Source of the DNA: G963674505 sp964575975
GTDB lineage: Bacteria > Desulfobacterota > Desulfobacteria > Desulfobacterales > SKZT01
Direction: 5' to 3'
NCBI GenBank assembly: GCA_964575975.1
Contig: CAZNTU010000275.1
Coordinates: forward strand, 1 to 6,865
Length of the DNA stretch: 6,865 nt
Both the position numbers and the translations under genes were made by a program. Of the stretch, positions 1 to 6,746 are shown piece after piece (position 1 is the stretch's first letter; the number at the start of each line of letters is the position of its first letter). Under the pieces are notes generated by a model. It was not told the DNA's origin. It saw only the letters and a list, made by a program, of their open reading frames with translations, and made no database searches.

Positions 1-24
1 ACACTATTTTGCAACTCGGGCGGG

Positions 25-47
25 GTACTGCGTTACAATATTTGCAT
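25..47 (+). repeat. Candidate left terminal inverted repeat of the IS4 element (imperfect)
   Basis: The stretch just beyond the transposase stop starts with GTACTGCG and ends with TTTGCAT. It aligns without gaps to the reverse complement of 1511-1533 with about 14 of 23 matches, including a shared TTGCAT core. That is weak for an IS end. No target duplication is visible, so the exact element boundary is unproven. Confidence 0.25.
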
Positions 48-51
48 CTTA

Positions 52-1494
52 TCAAGCGGCAAGCCTCTGGATTTTTTTGTCCTGCCATTTGTTTACGGGA
101 CGCTTGTTGACCCTCGGCTGGGAGGATCGAAGCTCCAATGGTCTATAATATTTGACTTGCGCGATCTCGCGCAAAAGTTCCTTGAAAATTTCCAAGGCCC
201 TGCCGGGTTCGTCGGGCACGAGTACAAAAGCTTCGGCGGCCGCGGCCATGGCGGCGTTTTTAAACTGGCATTCCCGATTTTCCGGCAGAAGGAACCTGTT
301 CGACAACGCCATCAGGCACCTCGCTATCAAGCTGGCCGCCATCGCGGCGTAAAGCTCCTGAAGGACGCCGTTGACCGTTCTGCTGTGAAATCTTTCGATC
401 TCGAACGTCACTTTCTCGTCCCTGTAGTATTCCTCGACTCTCCAGCGCTTGAAATACAAACCGACTATCTCGTCCGCGGGATACTTGTTCTTGTTGAACA
501 GATTGGTCAACAACACGGAAACTTCGCCATCCGGGCTGACGAGTCTGACAATCCTTGCCTTCACCGCTTTCAGACTGTGGCGCCTGCTTATCTCGACCTT
601 TTGCTTCGCCTTGTTCGAGGGCTTGATGTATGCGACGGTTTCCTGCTTGCCGGATTCGACGAACTTTTCCACGGCGGGAAAGGTGCGGGTTGCCGGACAT
701 CTGAACAACCAATAGCCGGAATGGTTGGCCCCGAGCCAGTCAAAAACGTCGAAACTCGGATAGCCCCTGTCGAACAGACTTACGCTTTTTTCGGGAATCC
801 AAGGCATCGGCTTCTTGAGTTCCTCGCGTTCCGAGCCTGCCAGCGGAACCGCGGTTCTTGCCACCGGAAGGCGCCTGAAGACATCGTAGGCGGTGGAGAC
901 GAGACATTGGGGGCAGTGCCCCTTTCCGGGATTTCCAAGTCCGCTGTCCGGGTCGAACTCCGCCCTTATTTCGTCCGTTGCCGGAAGGTTGTACTTCGAG
1001 CCGTCGAACGCGAACACGGACATGCCGTGCCACAAATAGACTTCGTCGTTTTCGGGAAACAACTCGCGGGCCAGCCCGGCCGACTCGCAGGCGAGTTTTT
1101 CGAACTGCCGCCAGGGGATTTTGCTTCGGGCCTTGGTCACGGCGCTTCTGTGGACGGCCCGGGCGTCGGGCCACAGGCCGCTTCTGCGGGCGTCCCTGAA
1201 AAACTTGCCGTTTTTGATGTCAACCCCTTGGTTCGAACCGCTCGACACAAGGGAGAGCGTCAAAACGACCGTTTTCGCCAATGGAAGTTGTCTGTTTCCG
1301 GAAAAATCCTTCGGAGAAACGCTTAAATCCGGGTCGAGTTCCCGAGGAATGATTTTTAAAAATTCATTAAAATAATCAAGGGGTTGGCATGAAATTTTCA
1401 AGCAAAAGCTGTGCCATCTTGGCCTCCTTTTCGGAAATAAAAAGAAATAAATTTTCGCGCGCAATTCATACGACTTTAGTATCAAAAAACACAT
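52..1494 (-). CDS. IS4-family transposase (DDE), start uncertain
   Basis: This is a cut-and-paste transposase of the IS4 DDE (RNase H-fold) group, acting on the ends of its own element. Numbering from the ATG at 1494, the catalytic residues are visible: D164 in FAFDGSKYNLP, D242 in SLFDRGYPSF, and E354 inside YFKRWRVEEYYRDEK. The last matches the IS4 signature Y-2-R-3-E-6-K exactly (Y347, R350, E354, K361). The length from about residue 39 on is normal for the family. The first 38 residues look unlike a transposase N-terminus (hydrophobic, lysine/arginine-rich), and the ATG at 1494 has no clear Shine-Dalgarno. The best ribosome site (AGGAGG, 1423-1428) instead serves an ATG at 1415-1417 in another frame. 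The catalytic core is uninterrupted. Family assignment is firm; whether this copy is active is not. Confidence 0.93.
   Translation of the reverse strand: MCFLILKSYELRAKIYFFLFPKRRPRWHSFCLKISCQPLDYFNEFLKIIPRELDPDLSVSPKDFSGNRQLPLAKTVVLTLSLVSSGSNQGVDIKNGKFFRDARRSGLWPDARAVHRSAVTKARSKIPWRQFEKLACESAGLARELFPENDEVYLWHGMSVFAFDGSKYNLPATDEIRAEFDPDSGLGNPGKGHCPQCLVSTAYDVFRRLPVARTAVPLAGSEREELKKPMPWIPEKSVSLFDRGYPSFDVFDWLGANHSGYWLFRCPATRTFPAVEKFVESGKQETVAYIKPSNKAKQKVEISRRHSLKAVKARIVRLVSPDGEVSVLLTNLFNKNKYPADEIVGLYFKRWRVEEYYRDEKVTFEIERFHSRTVNGVLQELYAAMAASLIARCLMALSNRFLLPENRECQFKNAAMAAAAEAFVLVPDEPGRALEIFKELLREIAQVKYYRPLELRSSQPRVNKRPVNKWQDKKIQRLAA
1376..1417 (-). other. Short 13-codon frame at the transposase start (possible +1 frameshift or indel)
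   Basis: On the minus strand a perfect AGGAGG lies 5 bases before an ATG at 1415-1417. This frame encodes MAQLLLENFMPTP and stops at TGA (1376-1378). Shifting by +1 at the ACC CCT TGA junction enters the long transposase frame at LDYFNEFLKIIP, which looks like a normal IS4 N-terminal continuation. Possible explanations are programmed +1 shifting, a one-base gain in the C4 run, a sequencing error, or a leader peptide. The sequence alone does not decide between them. Confidence 0.5.
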
Positions 1495-1510
1495 GCGTTA
1501 TCAACCCATT

Positions 1511-1533
1511 ATGCAATAAATTCATAGCGTTAC
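1511..1533 (-). repeat. Candidate right terminal inverted repeat of the IS4 element (imperfect)
   Basis: This is the partner of 25-47. Read on the minus strand it runs GTAACGC...ATTGCAT, upstream of the transposase. It is AT-rich compared with the flank and sits where the promoter-proximal IS end would be expected. The match to the left end is imperfect and no flanking direct repeat was seen. Confidence 0.25.
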
Positions 1534-1575
1534 TTTATATTCCCTTTGGCTCGATCCTTAAGTCAACAGCATTGA

Positions 1576-1591
1576 CCCCCCTCAAGGGGGG
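1576..1591. other. G/C-rich hairpin in the IS4-radC spacer
   Basis: CCCCCC, a TCAA loop, then GGGGGG form a perfect 6-bp stem. It lies 78 bases beyond the radC stop on the minus strand. No run of T follows on either strand, so it is not a standard intrinsic terminator, though it could slow polymerase after radC. The rest of the 1534-1668 spacer holds no gene that I can support. Confidence 0.4.
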
Positions 1592-1668
1592 AATCGCGCC
1601 CCGTCAACTGGTTCGACCCACTACCAGAAGAAGGAACAAAATGCCAAGCGTAAAAATCCCCAAAATAG

Positions 1669-2331
1669 CTACAGACAGTTGTTTTCCAGAAAGCTGAAAT
1701 GCCCTTTGGGGCCGAAAACGATATGGTCGAGGACGGGAATGCCGAGTATCTCGCCCGCGTCCCGGAGCCTCCGGGTCAGTTCCACATCCGATTCGCTGGG
1801 GGATGTGTCGCCGGAAGGATGGTTGTGCGCCAGGACGACCGCCGAGGCGCGGTCCGCGATGGGGTCGGCGAACACCTCCCTCGGGTGGACTTGGGTCTGG
1901 TCCACGAGCCCGATGGTGACCACGCGGTGGGTGACGACTTCGTTGGCGCCGTTCAGGGAGACGCAGATGAAGTGTTCCCGCTTTCGGTCGGCGTAGTGGC
2001 GGACCAGGGGAAGCACGTCCGCGGGGGTCTGGATTTTGAGGCCTTCCAGACGGATTCGGCGGCGGGCGAATTCCAGGCTGGCGGCCACCAACGCGGCTTT
2101 GGCCGGTCCGACGCCCTCCAGTTTCACCAAATCGGAAATTCGGGGTCTTCCGTTGCAGTCGTCCATCAAGCGGACGATTCTCGCGGCGACGCTCATGACG
2201 TCGTGGCCCTGGACGCCCGAGCCCAGAAGCACGGCGGCAAGCTCCTCGTCGGACAGGGCGGAAGGCCCTCTTTTCAGCATTTTTTCCCGAGGACGGTCGT
2301 GCTTGGGAAGGTCGGCGATGCGTCTGGCCAT
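1669..2331 (-). CDS. radC: RadC family JAB-domain protein
   Basis: A 220-residue protein of normal RadC length. Residues 1-92 form the N-terminal helix-hairpin-helix region (MARRIADLPKHDRP; LEGVGPAKAA at 71-80). Residues 100-220 form the MPN/JAB metalloprotease-like domain with AHNHPSGDTSPSESD, supplying H169, H171 and D182 as presumed zinc ligands. The start is well supported: AGGAGG at 2342-2347 sits 10 bases before the ATG. It begins 22 bases after the hsdR remnant stop, so it was probably co-transcribed with it. RadC was once called a DNA repair protein, but its biochemical role is unsettled and copies often occur on mobile or defence-linked DNA. No key residue appears to be missing. Confidence 0.95.
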   Translation of the reverse strand: MARRIADLPKHDRPREKMLKRGPSALSDEELAAVLLGSGVQGHDVMSVAARIVRLMDDCNGRPRISDLVKLEGVGPAKAALVAASLEFARRRIRLEGLKIQTPADVLPLVRHYADRKREHFICVSLNGANEVVTHRVVTIGLVDQTQVHPREVFADPIADRASAVVLAHNHPSGDTSPSESDVELTRRLRDAGEILGIPVLDHIVFGPKGHFSFLENNCL

Positions 2332-2353
2332 GGCGGGTCGCCCTCCTTTCGAA

Positions 2354-2683
2354 TCACGCGGCCCACTTTTGGCCGCTGTCGGCGTTTTTCAGCATCAGAT
2401 CGAAGACGTTGTCGCATTTTTCCTTGAAAAGCCCTCGGTCGTAGGTTCGGGGCAGTCGGTCGTCCAGAACCTCTTCGACGGCGGAGCGAACCGCGGACCG
2501 GGTCTGGGTATCCCGGTGCCAATCCTGCACCAGCACTTTGGGCTGTTCCTCCAGAAGCCGTTTCAAGAGGGCCTTGGCGGCAAGCTTGACCTTTTGCTCC
2601 TCCGTCGCGGTCATCTTTTCCTTTTTCAACAGGTCGTAGATCTCCAGCTCGTTGTCCTTCAGGCCCAGCCGCATGTGGCGTTC
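2354..2683 (-). pseudogene. hsdR: HsdR C-terminal fragment downstream of in-frame TAG
   Basis: This continues the same reading frame as the upstream hsdR segment after a single TAG at 2684-2686. The first possible start is ATG at 2672-2674, giving 106 residues (MRLGLKDNELEIYDLLKK... to GQKWAA). The content matches the helical C-terminus of type I restriction R subunits (DUF3387/EcoEI_R_C type), with features such as EIYDLL, VQDWHRDTQTRSAVR and LPRTYDRGLFKEKCD. The AGGAGG at 2689-2694 could allow re-initiation 14 bases later, producing a separate small protein, but on its own this piece has no known activity. It ends 22 bases before radC. Confidence 0.8.
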
Positions 2684-3892
2684 CTATTCCTCCTTCAACT
2701 CCTTCGTCAGCCGGACCAGCTCGTCGTAGTAGTTTTCCGTCGAGGACGCCCCCGCGTTGTAGGCGTCCACGATCTCCTGCAACTTTTGGGCGAAGGCGGT
2801 CCGGGTGGAGTTCTTCTTCAGCATCTCCAGGATCTTTTTCCGGATGAAGGCTTGCAGGTCGGCGATCTCGATGTTCTTGTACTGCGCGTGCCGGAAATCC
2901 TGCTTCAGCTTTTCGAAATCGATTTTGGCCAGGTTCCAGGTCTTGCCGGTCTGGACGATCTGGTATCCGCTTTTTTTCTGGGCCGCGACGAAATCGTCGG
3001 GCTTGTCCACCACCACGCTTTCGTCCAGAAGCGCGGAGACGCGCCGGGAAGCCTCTTCGATGTCCGTCTTTTCGACGATGCTTTCCATCACTCCCCGCAG
3101 GTACTGGAACACCGCCACCAGTCGCATGTCCTTGTCGAGGATTTCCGGCTTGCACGCCTCGTACAGGGACGAAACGGTGTTTTCGTACACGTTGAACGTC
3201 TTGCGCAGATCGCCCGCGCCCAGGAGGATGTTCGCGTACTGGTTGAACAGGCCGATGTTCTTGAACACGCCTGGGACCCGCAGGACCGCCTCCAAGTCGA
3301 TTCCATGCTCCGAGCAAAAGACCAGCCCCTGTTCCAGCGCGTCTTCCAGAAGACGGAACAGTTGGGCCTTGTCCGCCACCGGAGTTTCTCCTGCGTCCTC
3401 GCCTCCCGCGGCGTAGTCCTTGAGCGCCTTTTTCAGGTTGCGGAAAACGTTGTAGTAATCGACGATCTCGCCGTTGTTCTTGGCCACGCCGTTGATTTGG
3501 AAGGACGTGGTCCGGTTGGCCCGGGCGATGGTCTGCATGAGGGTGTGGTCCTGCATGGGCTTGTCCAGGTATATGGTGGACAAGGTGGGCGCGTCGAAGC
3601 CGGTCAGCCACATGGCGCAGACGAAGACCAGGCGAAGCGGATGCTCCGGGTCCTTGAAGTTGTACTCGATGTCGTGGCCATGCTCGTCCACCCGGTCCAT
3701 GCGTTTCCTGTGGGGCTTGATGTCGAGCTTTTGCGCCTCGAACTTTTCCTCCTCCCCCGCCTCGGCGCTGACCACCACCGCCATCTCGACCTCTTTCATG
3801 AACTGGACGATCTTTTTCAGCCGGTGCTTTTCTATTATGCCGTCCTGCTTATTTTGACATTTGATTTCCCGGATGACGGCATTTGGCCGTCC
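2684..3892 (-). pseudogene. hsdR: Type I restriction subunit R (HsdR), 5'-truncated helicase/C-terminal part
   Basis: This is the 3' part of the motor/nuclease subunit of a type I restriction enzyme. The frame is open from 3892 (after TGA at 3893-3895) but has no ATG until 3797-3799. Numbering from that ATG, helicase motifs V and VI are clear: LRLVFVCAMWLTGFDAP around 55-71 and MQTIARANR at 88-96, followed by the C-terminal helical region. The N-terminal nuclease domain, Walker A and DEAD-box motifs, several hundred residues in related proteins, are absent. Residues encoded upstream of about 3845 no longer look like HsdR. The frame ends at TAG, directly in frame with 2354-2683. The protein cannot cut or translocate DNA as written. 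No hsdM or hsdS is present in the window. Confidence 0.88.
3837..3882. repeat. 8-bp inverted repeat at the hsdR breakpoint
   Basis: ATGCCGTC (3837-3844) and GACGGCAT (3875-3882) form a perfect inverted repeat around 30 bases. The second arm also pairs with GCCGTC at 3886-3891, and GCCGTCCT occurs twice in direct orientation (3839-3846 and 3886-3893). The cluster falls where recognisable HsdR sequence ends, suggesting a rearrangement scar or small element remnant. Confidence 0.5.
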
Positions 3893-3961
3893 TCAAGTCA
3901 AAAACGTTAACTTTAAGTTGGTCCGAGTAATATTCGTGTTTGATACGCGATCATCGTAATG

Positions 3962-4399
3962 CTAAATTTCTAGAACTTCCAATCCGTTTGCCATCGCCAG
4001 CTTCAGTTGTCGATTGTCGAACGTGACGATCTTTTTGTAGCCGGTTTCCGCCGCCAATGCAATGTGCATGATATCCAGCGAACGGTTTCCAAGCCCGGGG
4101 GTATGCGTTCGGGCGATTTCGGCCGCCTTGTCGAAAACCCGATTCCAGTCGGCATGCAAATCGTCTATGATACCCGACGTACGATCTGCGGCAAGACATT
4201 CCATAAGTCCGTCGTATTGCCGGTCGGTTATTTCCCCGCGGAAAACTTTCAAAGCGAAAGCATTGCTCATTTCAAGGCGATGAAAGGGTGAAATCGGAAT
4301 TACGACCCTGTTTTCGACAGTCCATTTTGACAGCTTTTCGGATTCCGGTTCGGGGTAATACAGTTTGATGATCGCGCTCGTGTCGAAATATATTTTCAA
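3962..4399 (-). CDS. PIN-domain ribonuclease toxin (VapC-like)
   Basis: A 145-residue PIN-domain protein, expected to be a Mg2+-dependent RNase that cleaves RNA when not neutralised by its antitoxin. The four acidic positions are present: D6 in YFDTSAIIK, E43 in FHRLEMSNA, D109 in NRSLDIMHIALA and D128 in IVTFDNRQ. Full length for the family. The start is TTG at 4397-4399, overlapping the antitoxin TGA as TTGA. A GGGAGG-like site lies about ten bases upstream inside the antitoxin gene, and no ATG occurs before residue 44, so TTG is the sensible start. Translational coupling to the antitoxin is likely. The RNA target cannot be told from sequence. Confidence 0.9.
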   Translation of the reverse strand: MKIYFDTSAIIKLYYPEPESEKLSKWTVENRVVIPISPFHRLEMSNAFALKVFRGEITDRQYDGLMECLAADRTSGIIDDLHADWNRVFDKAAEIARTHTPGLGNRSLDIMHIALAAETGYKKIVTFDNRQLKLAMANGLEVLEI

Positions 4400-4665
4400 A
4401 ACCTTTCCTCCCGTGTCTCCGTGAGGCTGTCACAGGCGGACGATTTTGGAGATTCTCCAAATATGCCGATGGCTCTCCCGTAAAAATCGGGCCATTTTTC
4501 GGGTTCGTCCTCGTTCGAGACCGGCACGATTTTCGCCACGATTTTATTGTGCTCCGTCAAAACGATTTCCCTGCCGAGACGGATTTCGTTCAATATCTCG
4601 TGAAGTCGATCGGGGATATCGTCCACATTCGCGACTTTGCTGTTGTGGTTTGGCTTCTTTTCCAT
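4396..4665 (-). CDS. Phd/YefM-like antitoxin of the PIN toxin
   Basis: An 89-residue protein whose middle (DIPDRLHEILNEIRLGREI, then VLTEHNKIVAKIVPV, about 16-49) fits the Phd/YefM DNA-binding fold: a helix followed by the strand where family members read V-L-T-x-x-x-x-P/I-V-A. The C-terminal tail (SLTETREERF) resembles the toxin-binding ends of antitoxins paired with PIN toxins. A GGGAGG site 8 bases before ATG 4663-4665 supports the start. It overlaps the toxin by 4 bases and is translated first, as usual for such pairs. It probably binds its own promoter (candidate at 4704-4732). The usual family proline in the TxxxxP motif is replaced. Confidence 0.85.
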   Translation of the reverse strand: MEKKPNHNSKVANVDDIPDRLHEILNEIRLGREIVLTEHNKIVAKIVPVSNEDEPEKWPDFYGRAIGIFGESPKSSACDSLTETREERF

Positions 4666-4703
4666 AGCCGGGACCTCCCTTCCTAAGCATCCTTTTTGTT
4701 TTC

Positions 4704-4732
4704 ACAGTAAAGGTTCCGCTATCGTTTGGCAA
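4704..4732 (-). promoter_or_regulatory. Candidate sigma-70 promoter for the toxin-antitoxin pair
   Basis: On the minus strand TTGCCA (4727-4732) is followed after 17 bases by TACTGT (4704-4709). The -35 matches 5 of 6 consensus bases, the -10 only 3 of 6. The predicted start leaves a leader of roughly 30 bases before the antitoxin ATG. Position is good; the -10 is weak. Confidence 0.35.
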
Positions 4733-4756
4733 GGTTGGTTCGATGGGAATCTCGAT

Positions 4757-4827
4757 TATTCAAATTTTTCTCGGTATGCAATTGACATCGATTTCGATTT
4801 GATGTTTACGTACCGAGTATTTGAATA
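4757..4827. promoter_or_regulatory. Interrupted dyad flanking a candidate promoter (operator-like)
   Basis: The left arm TATTCAAATTTTTCTCGGTA (4757-4776) and right arm TACCGAGTATTTGAATA (4811-4827) are inverted copies: TATTCAAAT and CTCGGTA blocks match fully, separated by 4 T on the left and 1 base on the right. Between them lies TTGACA (4782-4787), a perfect -35, with a poor -10 (TTTACG, 4805-4810) after 17 bases, reading toward the plus-strand gene at 4855. The arrangement suggests a repressor or activator acting on that promoter. The composition is much more AT-rich than the genes around it. Confidence 0.5.
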
Positions 4828-4854
4828 TTTAATTGCGACTATCGGGAAAAATTT

Positions 4855-6123
4855 ATGAATTCGGAAGGAAAAGCCGGACACAGACAAAGACTGAGAAAAC
4901 GTTTCCTGAAGGCCGATGGGGGGTCGATCTCCGGCGATTTGTTGCTGGAGCTGCTTCTCTCCTATTCGATCGGGCGGAAGGATGTCGGGTCTCTCTCGAA
5001 AGAGTTGATTCGGGTTTTCGGCGGCCTTGAACAGGTTTTATCCGCTTCGGGCGCCGAACTTGCCAGAGTCGAAGGTATCGGCGAGTCGTCAATAGCCCTT
5101 TTGAAGGCCGTCAATTATGTCAAAACAGGGTCTCTCCCTTCGGATACGCCGGCATCGGCGGAAAAGGGAGCGAAAGATCCCCAGTTGAAGCTCTTTGAAG
5201 AGCCGGTCGGCGAAACCGTTCCGAGACCGCCTGTCCCCGGTTCGATCGCGGACAAAGCGGAGAAGCCTGACAAATCTTTGTTTCCTGATCGGCGACCCGT
5301 TGACGAAGGCAAAGCCTCGACAATGGAAGTCGGGACGGAGTCCGAGAAAGAGAGCCCGGCACCGAAAGATTCGTCGATATCCAAGCCTGTCCAACGAAAG
5401 TTGCAAGTCAGCAACAGCTATCCGCTGGAATTCGAACAGCTCTCTCGCATATTGAATTGCCTTCTCGAGCGAAGGGAATCCAAGCGAATCAACCGCCAAG
5501 AGTTGAAGGAGGATACCGGTCTTGCCGACAGGCAGGTGGAAAGCCTCGTGAGCATCGGCACGGCAATGGGGTTGATCAGACCGAGGGTACAAACCCTCAC
5601 GCCCGAGGGATTGGCCGTCGCCGCCCGCGACATTTTTCTCGAAAGGCAGGGCGTCCTCGAATGGCGCCATTACAAGGGGGCCGGTTCCTACCGGAATCTC
5701 GTGTGGTTCGAAGCTTTCAACCGGCTTCTCAAGGAAGAATCGGCGATGACGAGGGAAGAGTGGCAGGAGTATTTCCGGAACAAGTTGAAAGGCGAATACT
5801 CGGACAAAACCGTCAAAAGCCACGTCGCCAAGGAAGTTCGGTTTATCGTGGACGCCTACACGGAACGCGGTTTCAAAAAGCTCGAAATTCTTGGCGAGAC
5901 TCCCGACTCCAGAATCTACATGCGCAGGTACACGAACTTTTCCCCGCTCGTCCTGGCCGCCATGGATTGTCAAATTGGGCATTCGATTACCGAAATAAAT
6001 CAGATCCTGGATCGGGAGTCCGCGCTCGTCCGCCAATCCTACAGATCGTACAGGTCCCCGTTCAAACGCAACCAATCCTCCTGGCGTTCCCACTCGGGCG
6101 CGGCGCGTCTAAGACGTTCGTAG
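4855..6123 (+). CDS. RadC-like HhH head fused to a DUF4007-like C-terminal half
   Basis: A 422-residue protein that I do not recognise as a named gene. Residues 8-90 resemble the RadC N-terminal region: GHRQRLRKRFL, then LLLELLLSYSIGRKDV, then a helix-hairpin-helix at VEGIGESSIALLKAV (72-86), suggesting DNA binding. The JAB domain (HxHPxG...D) that follows in RadC is absent. Residues 91-185 are a Pro/Glu/Lys/Ser-rich, probably disordered linker. Residues 190-260 look like a winged-helix unit (LADRQVESLVSIGTAMGLI...LTPEG), and 258-345 resemble DUF4007 (FLERQGVLEW, FNRLL, MTREEWQEYF, VRFIVDAYTERG). DUF4007 proteins occur with DNA phosphorothioation-type genes, none of which are in the window. 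The start at ATG 4855 has only a weak GGGA site. The last ~28 residues are antisense to the peptidase gene and are probably not native. Confidence 0.8.
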   Translation: MNSEGKAGHRQRLRKRFLKADGGSISGDLLLELLLSYSIGRKDVGSLSKELIRVFGGLEQVLSASGAELARVEGIGESSIALLKAVNYVKTGSLPSDTPASAEKGAKDPQLKLFEEPVGETVPRPPVPGSIADKAEKPDKSLFPDRRPVDEGKASTMEVGTESEKESPAPKDSSISKPVQRKLQVSNSYPLEFEQLSRILNCLLERRESKRINRQELKEDTGLADRQVESLVSIGTAMGLIRPRVQTLTPEGLAVAARDIFLERQGVLEWRHYKGAGSYRNLVWFEAFNRLLKEESAMTREEWQEYFRNKLKGEYSDKTVKSHVAKEVRFIVDAYTERGFKKLEILGETPDSRIYMRRYTNFSPLVLAAMDCQIGHSITEINQILDRESALVRQSYRSYRSPFKRNQSSWRSHSGAARLRRS

Positions 6124-6746
6124 AACGCCGGGCTGTGGTTGTGTTCGTGAAGATGGACCAGTTCGTGCGCGATCAGATAGTCGATTCGCTCGGGAGGAAG
6201 TAGAATCAGGCGCCAGTGGAAAAGCAGCTTGCCCGACCGGGTGCAGGAGCCCCAACGGAAGCCCAAGTCCCGGATTTCCACGGAAGAGGGCTTGACTCCC
6301 GCGCGGTTCCGCAACAGACGAAGTCTTTTCGAAATCCACTCTCCGGCTTGCCTGCCGTACCACCACACAAAGATTTCCCGGCCTTTGACCGCGAGTTCCC
6401 GGGGCATCCAAAAACGCCCCTGCCGAAAAACAAGGCTTTCCTCTTTTCTTCCCTCCTGCGGCTCGTCGATCAGTTTCAAACGGTATTTGCGCCCGCGATA
6501 ATAAAATCCCTCGCCGGAAACGAACTCCTTTTTCGGAAGCCTGTGCAGCGCTTCCTCTTTTCGACCCAGCTGCCGGTATATCCAAATCAGCTTTTCCCCC
6601 GCAAGTCGTTCCAGTCTTTCCCGTTCGGCGCTTTCGGGCGCGCGCAGGACGATCTGTCCGTCGCGTTCGACGCTCAGTTCTACCGTTTTGCGGCGGGGGC
6701 TGCGCAGGACCCGGATGGAAAGGCCCTTAATTTCGATCTTTTCCAT
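6039..6746 (-). CDS. YgjP-like (DUF45/M48) zinc metallopeptidase
   Basis: A 235-residue cytoplasmic metallopeptidase-like protein of the YgjP/DUF45 family. The zinc site HELVH (194-198) with H204 in HNHSPAF is intact, E195 being the presumed catalytic base. The family block RWGSC (164-168) and the following LLFHWRLILLPPERIDYLIA are present, and the tail EDWLRLNG is typical. No signal peptide or membrane segment is seen. The ATG at 6744-6746 overlaps the end of the preceding partial gene by 20 bases and has only a weak GGGG-type ribosome site, suggesting coupled translation. Members often sit next to hsdR in type I restriction loci; their substrate is unknown. The 3' end overlaps the plus-strand gene by 85 bp. 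Confidence 0.93.
   Translation of the reverse strand: MEKIEIKGLSIRVLRSPRRKTVELSVERDGQIVLRAPESAERERLERLAGEKLIWIYRQLGRKEEALHRLPKKEFVSGEGFYYRGRKYRLKLIDEPQEGRKEESLVFRQGRFWMPRELAVKGREIFVWWYGRQAGEWISKRLRLLRNRAGVKPSSVEIRDLGFRWGSCTRSGKLLFHWRLILLPPERIDYLIAHELVHLHEHNHSPAFYERLRRAAPEWERQEDWLRLNGDLYDL

Noticed and set aside
157..1326. Plus-strand open frame of 389 codons over the transposase
   Set aside because: Antisense to the catalytic core of the IS4 transposase; no recognisable motif.
1601..1625. TGGTTCGACCCAC resembling a tRNA T-arm near the IS4 flank
   Set aside because: The flanking bases do not form a T-stem and no acceptor or anticodon arm can be built around it.
2274..3611. Minus-strand open frame of 445 codons overlapping hsdR
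   Set aside because: Arg/Gly-rich frame in another phase of the real hsdR segment; no domain motif.
3875..3891. GACGGC-ATTTG-GCCGTC hairpin as a terminator
   Set aside because: No T-run follows the stem on either strand.
2036..3910. Plus-strand open frame of 624 codons
   Set aside because: It is antisense to radC and hsdR, whose minus-strand frames carry clear domain motifs. It is Leu/Val/Phe/Gly/His-rich with no domain pattern, typical of a shadow in GC-rich DNA.
5089..6093. Minus-strand open frame of 334 codons opposite the plus-strand fusion gene
   Set aside because: The plus-strand frame shows coherent helix-hairpin-helix and winged-helix-like patterns; the minus frame shows none.
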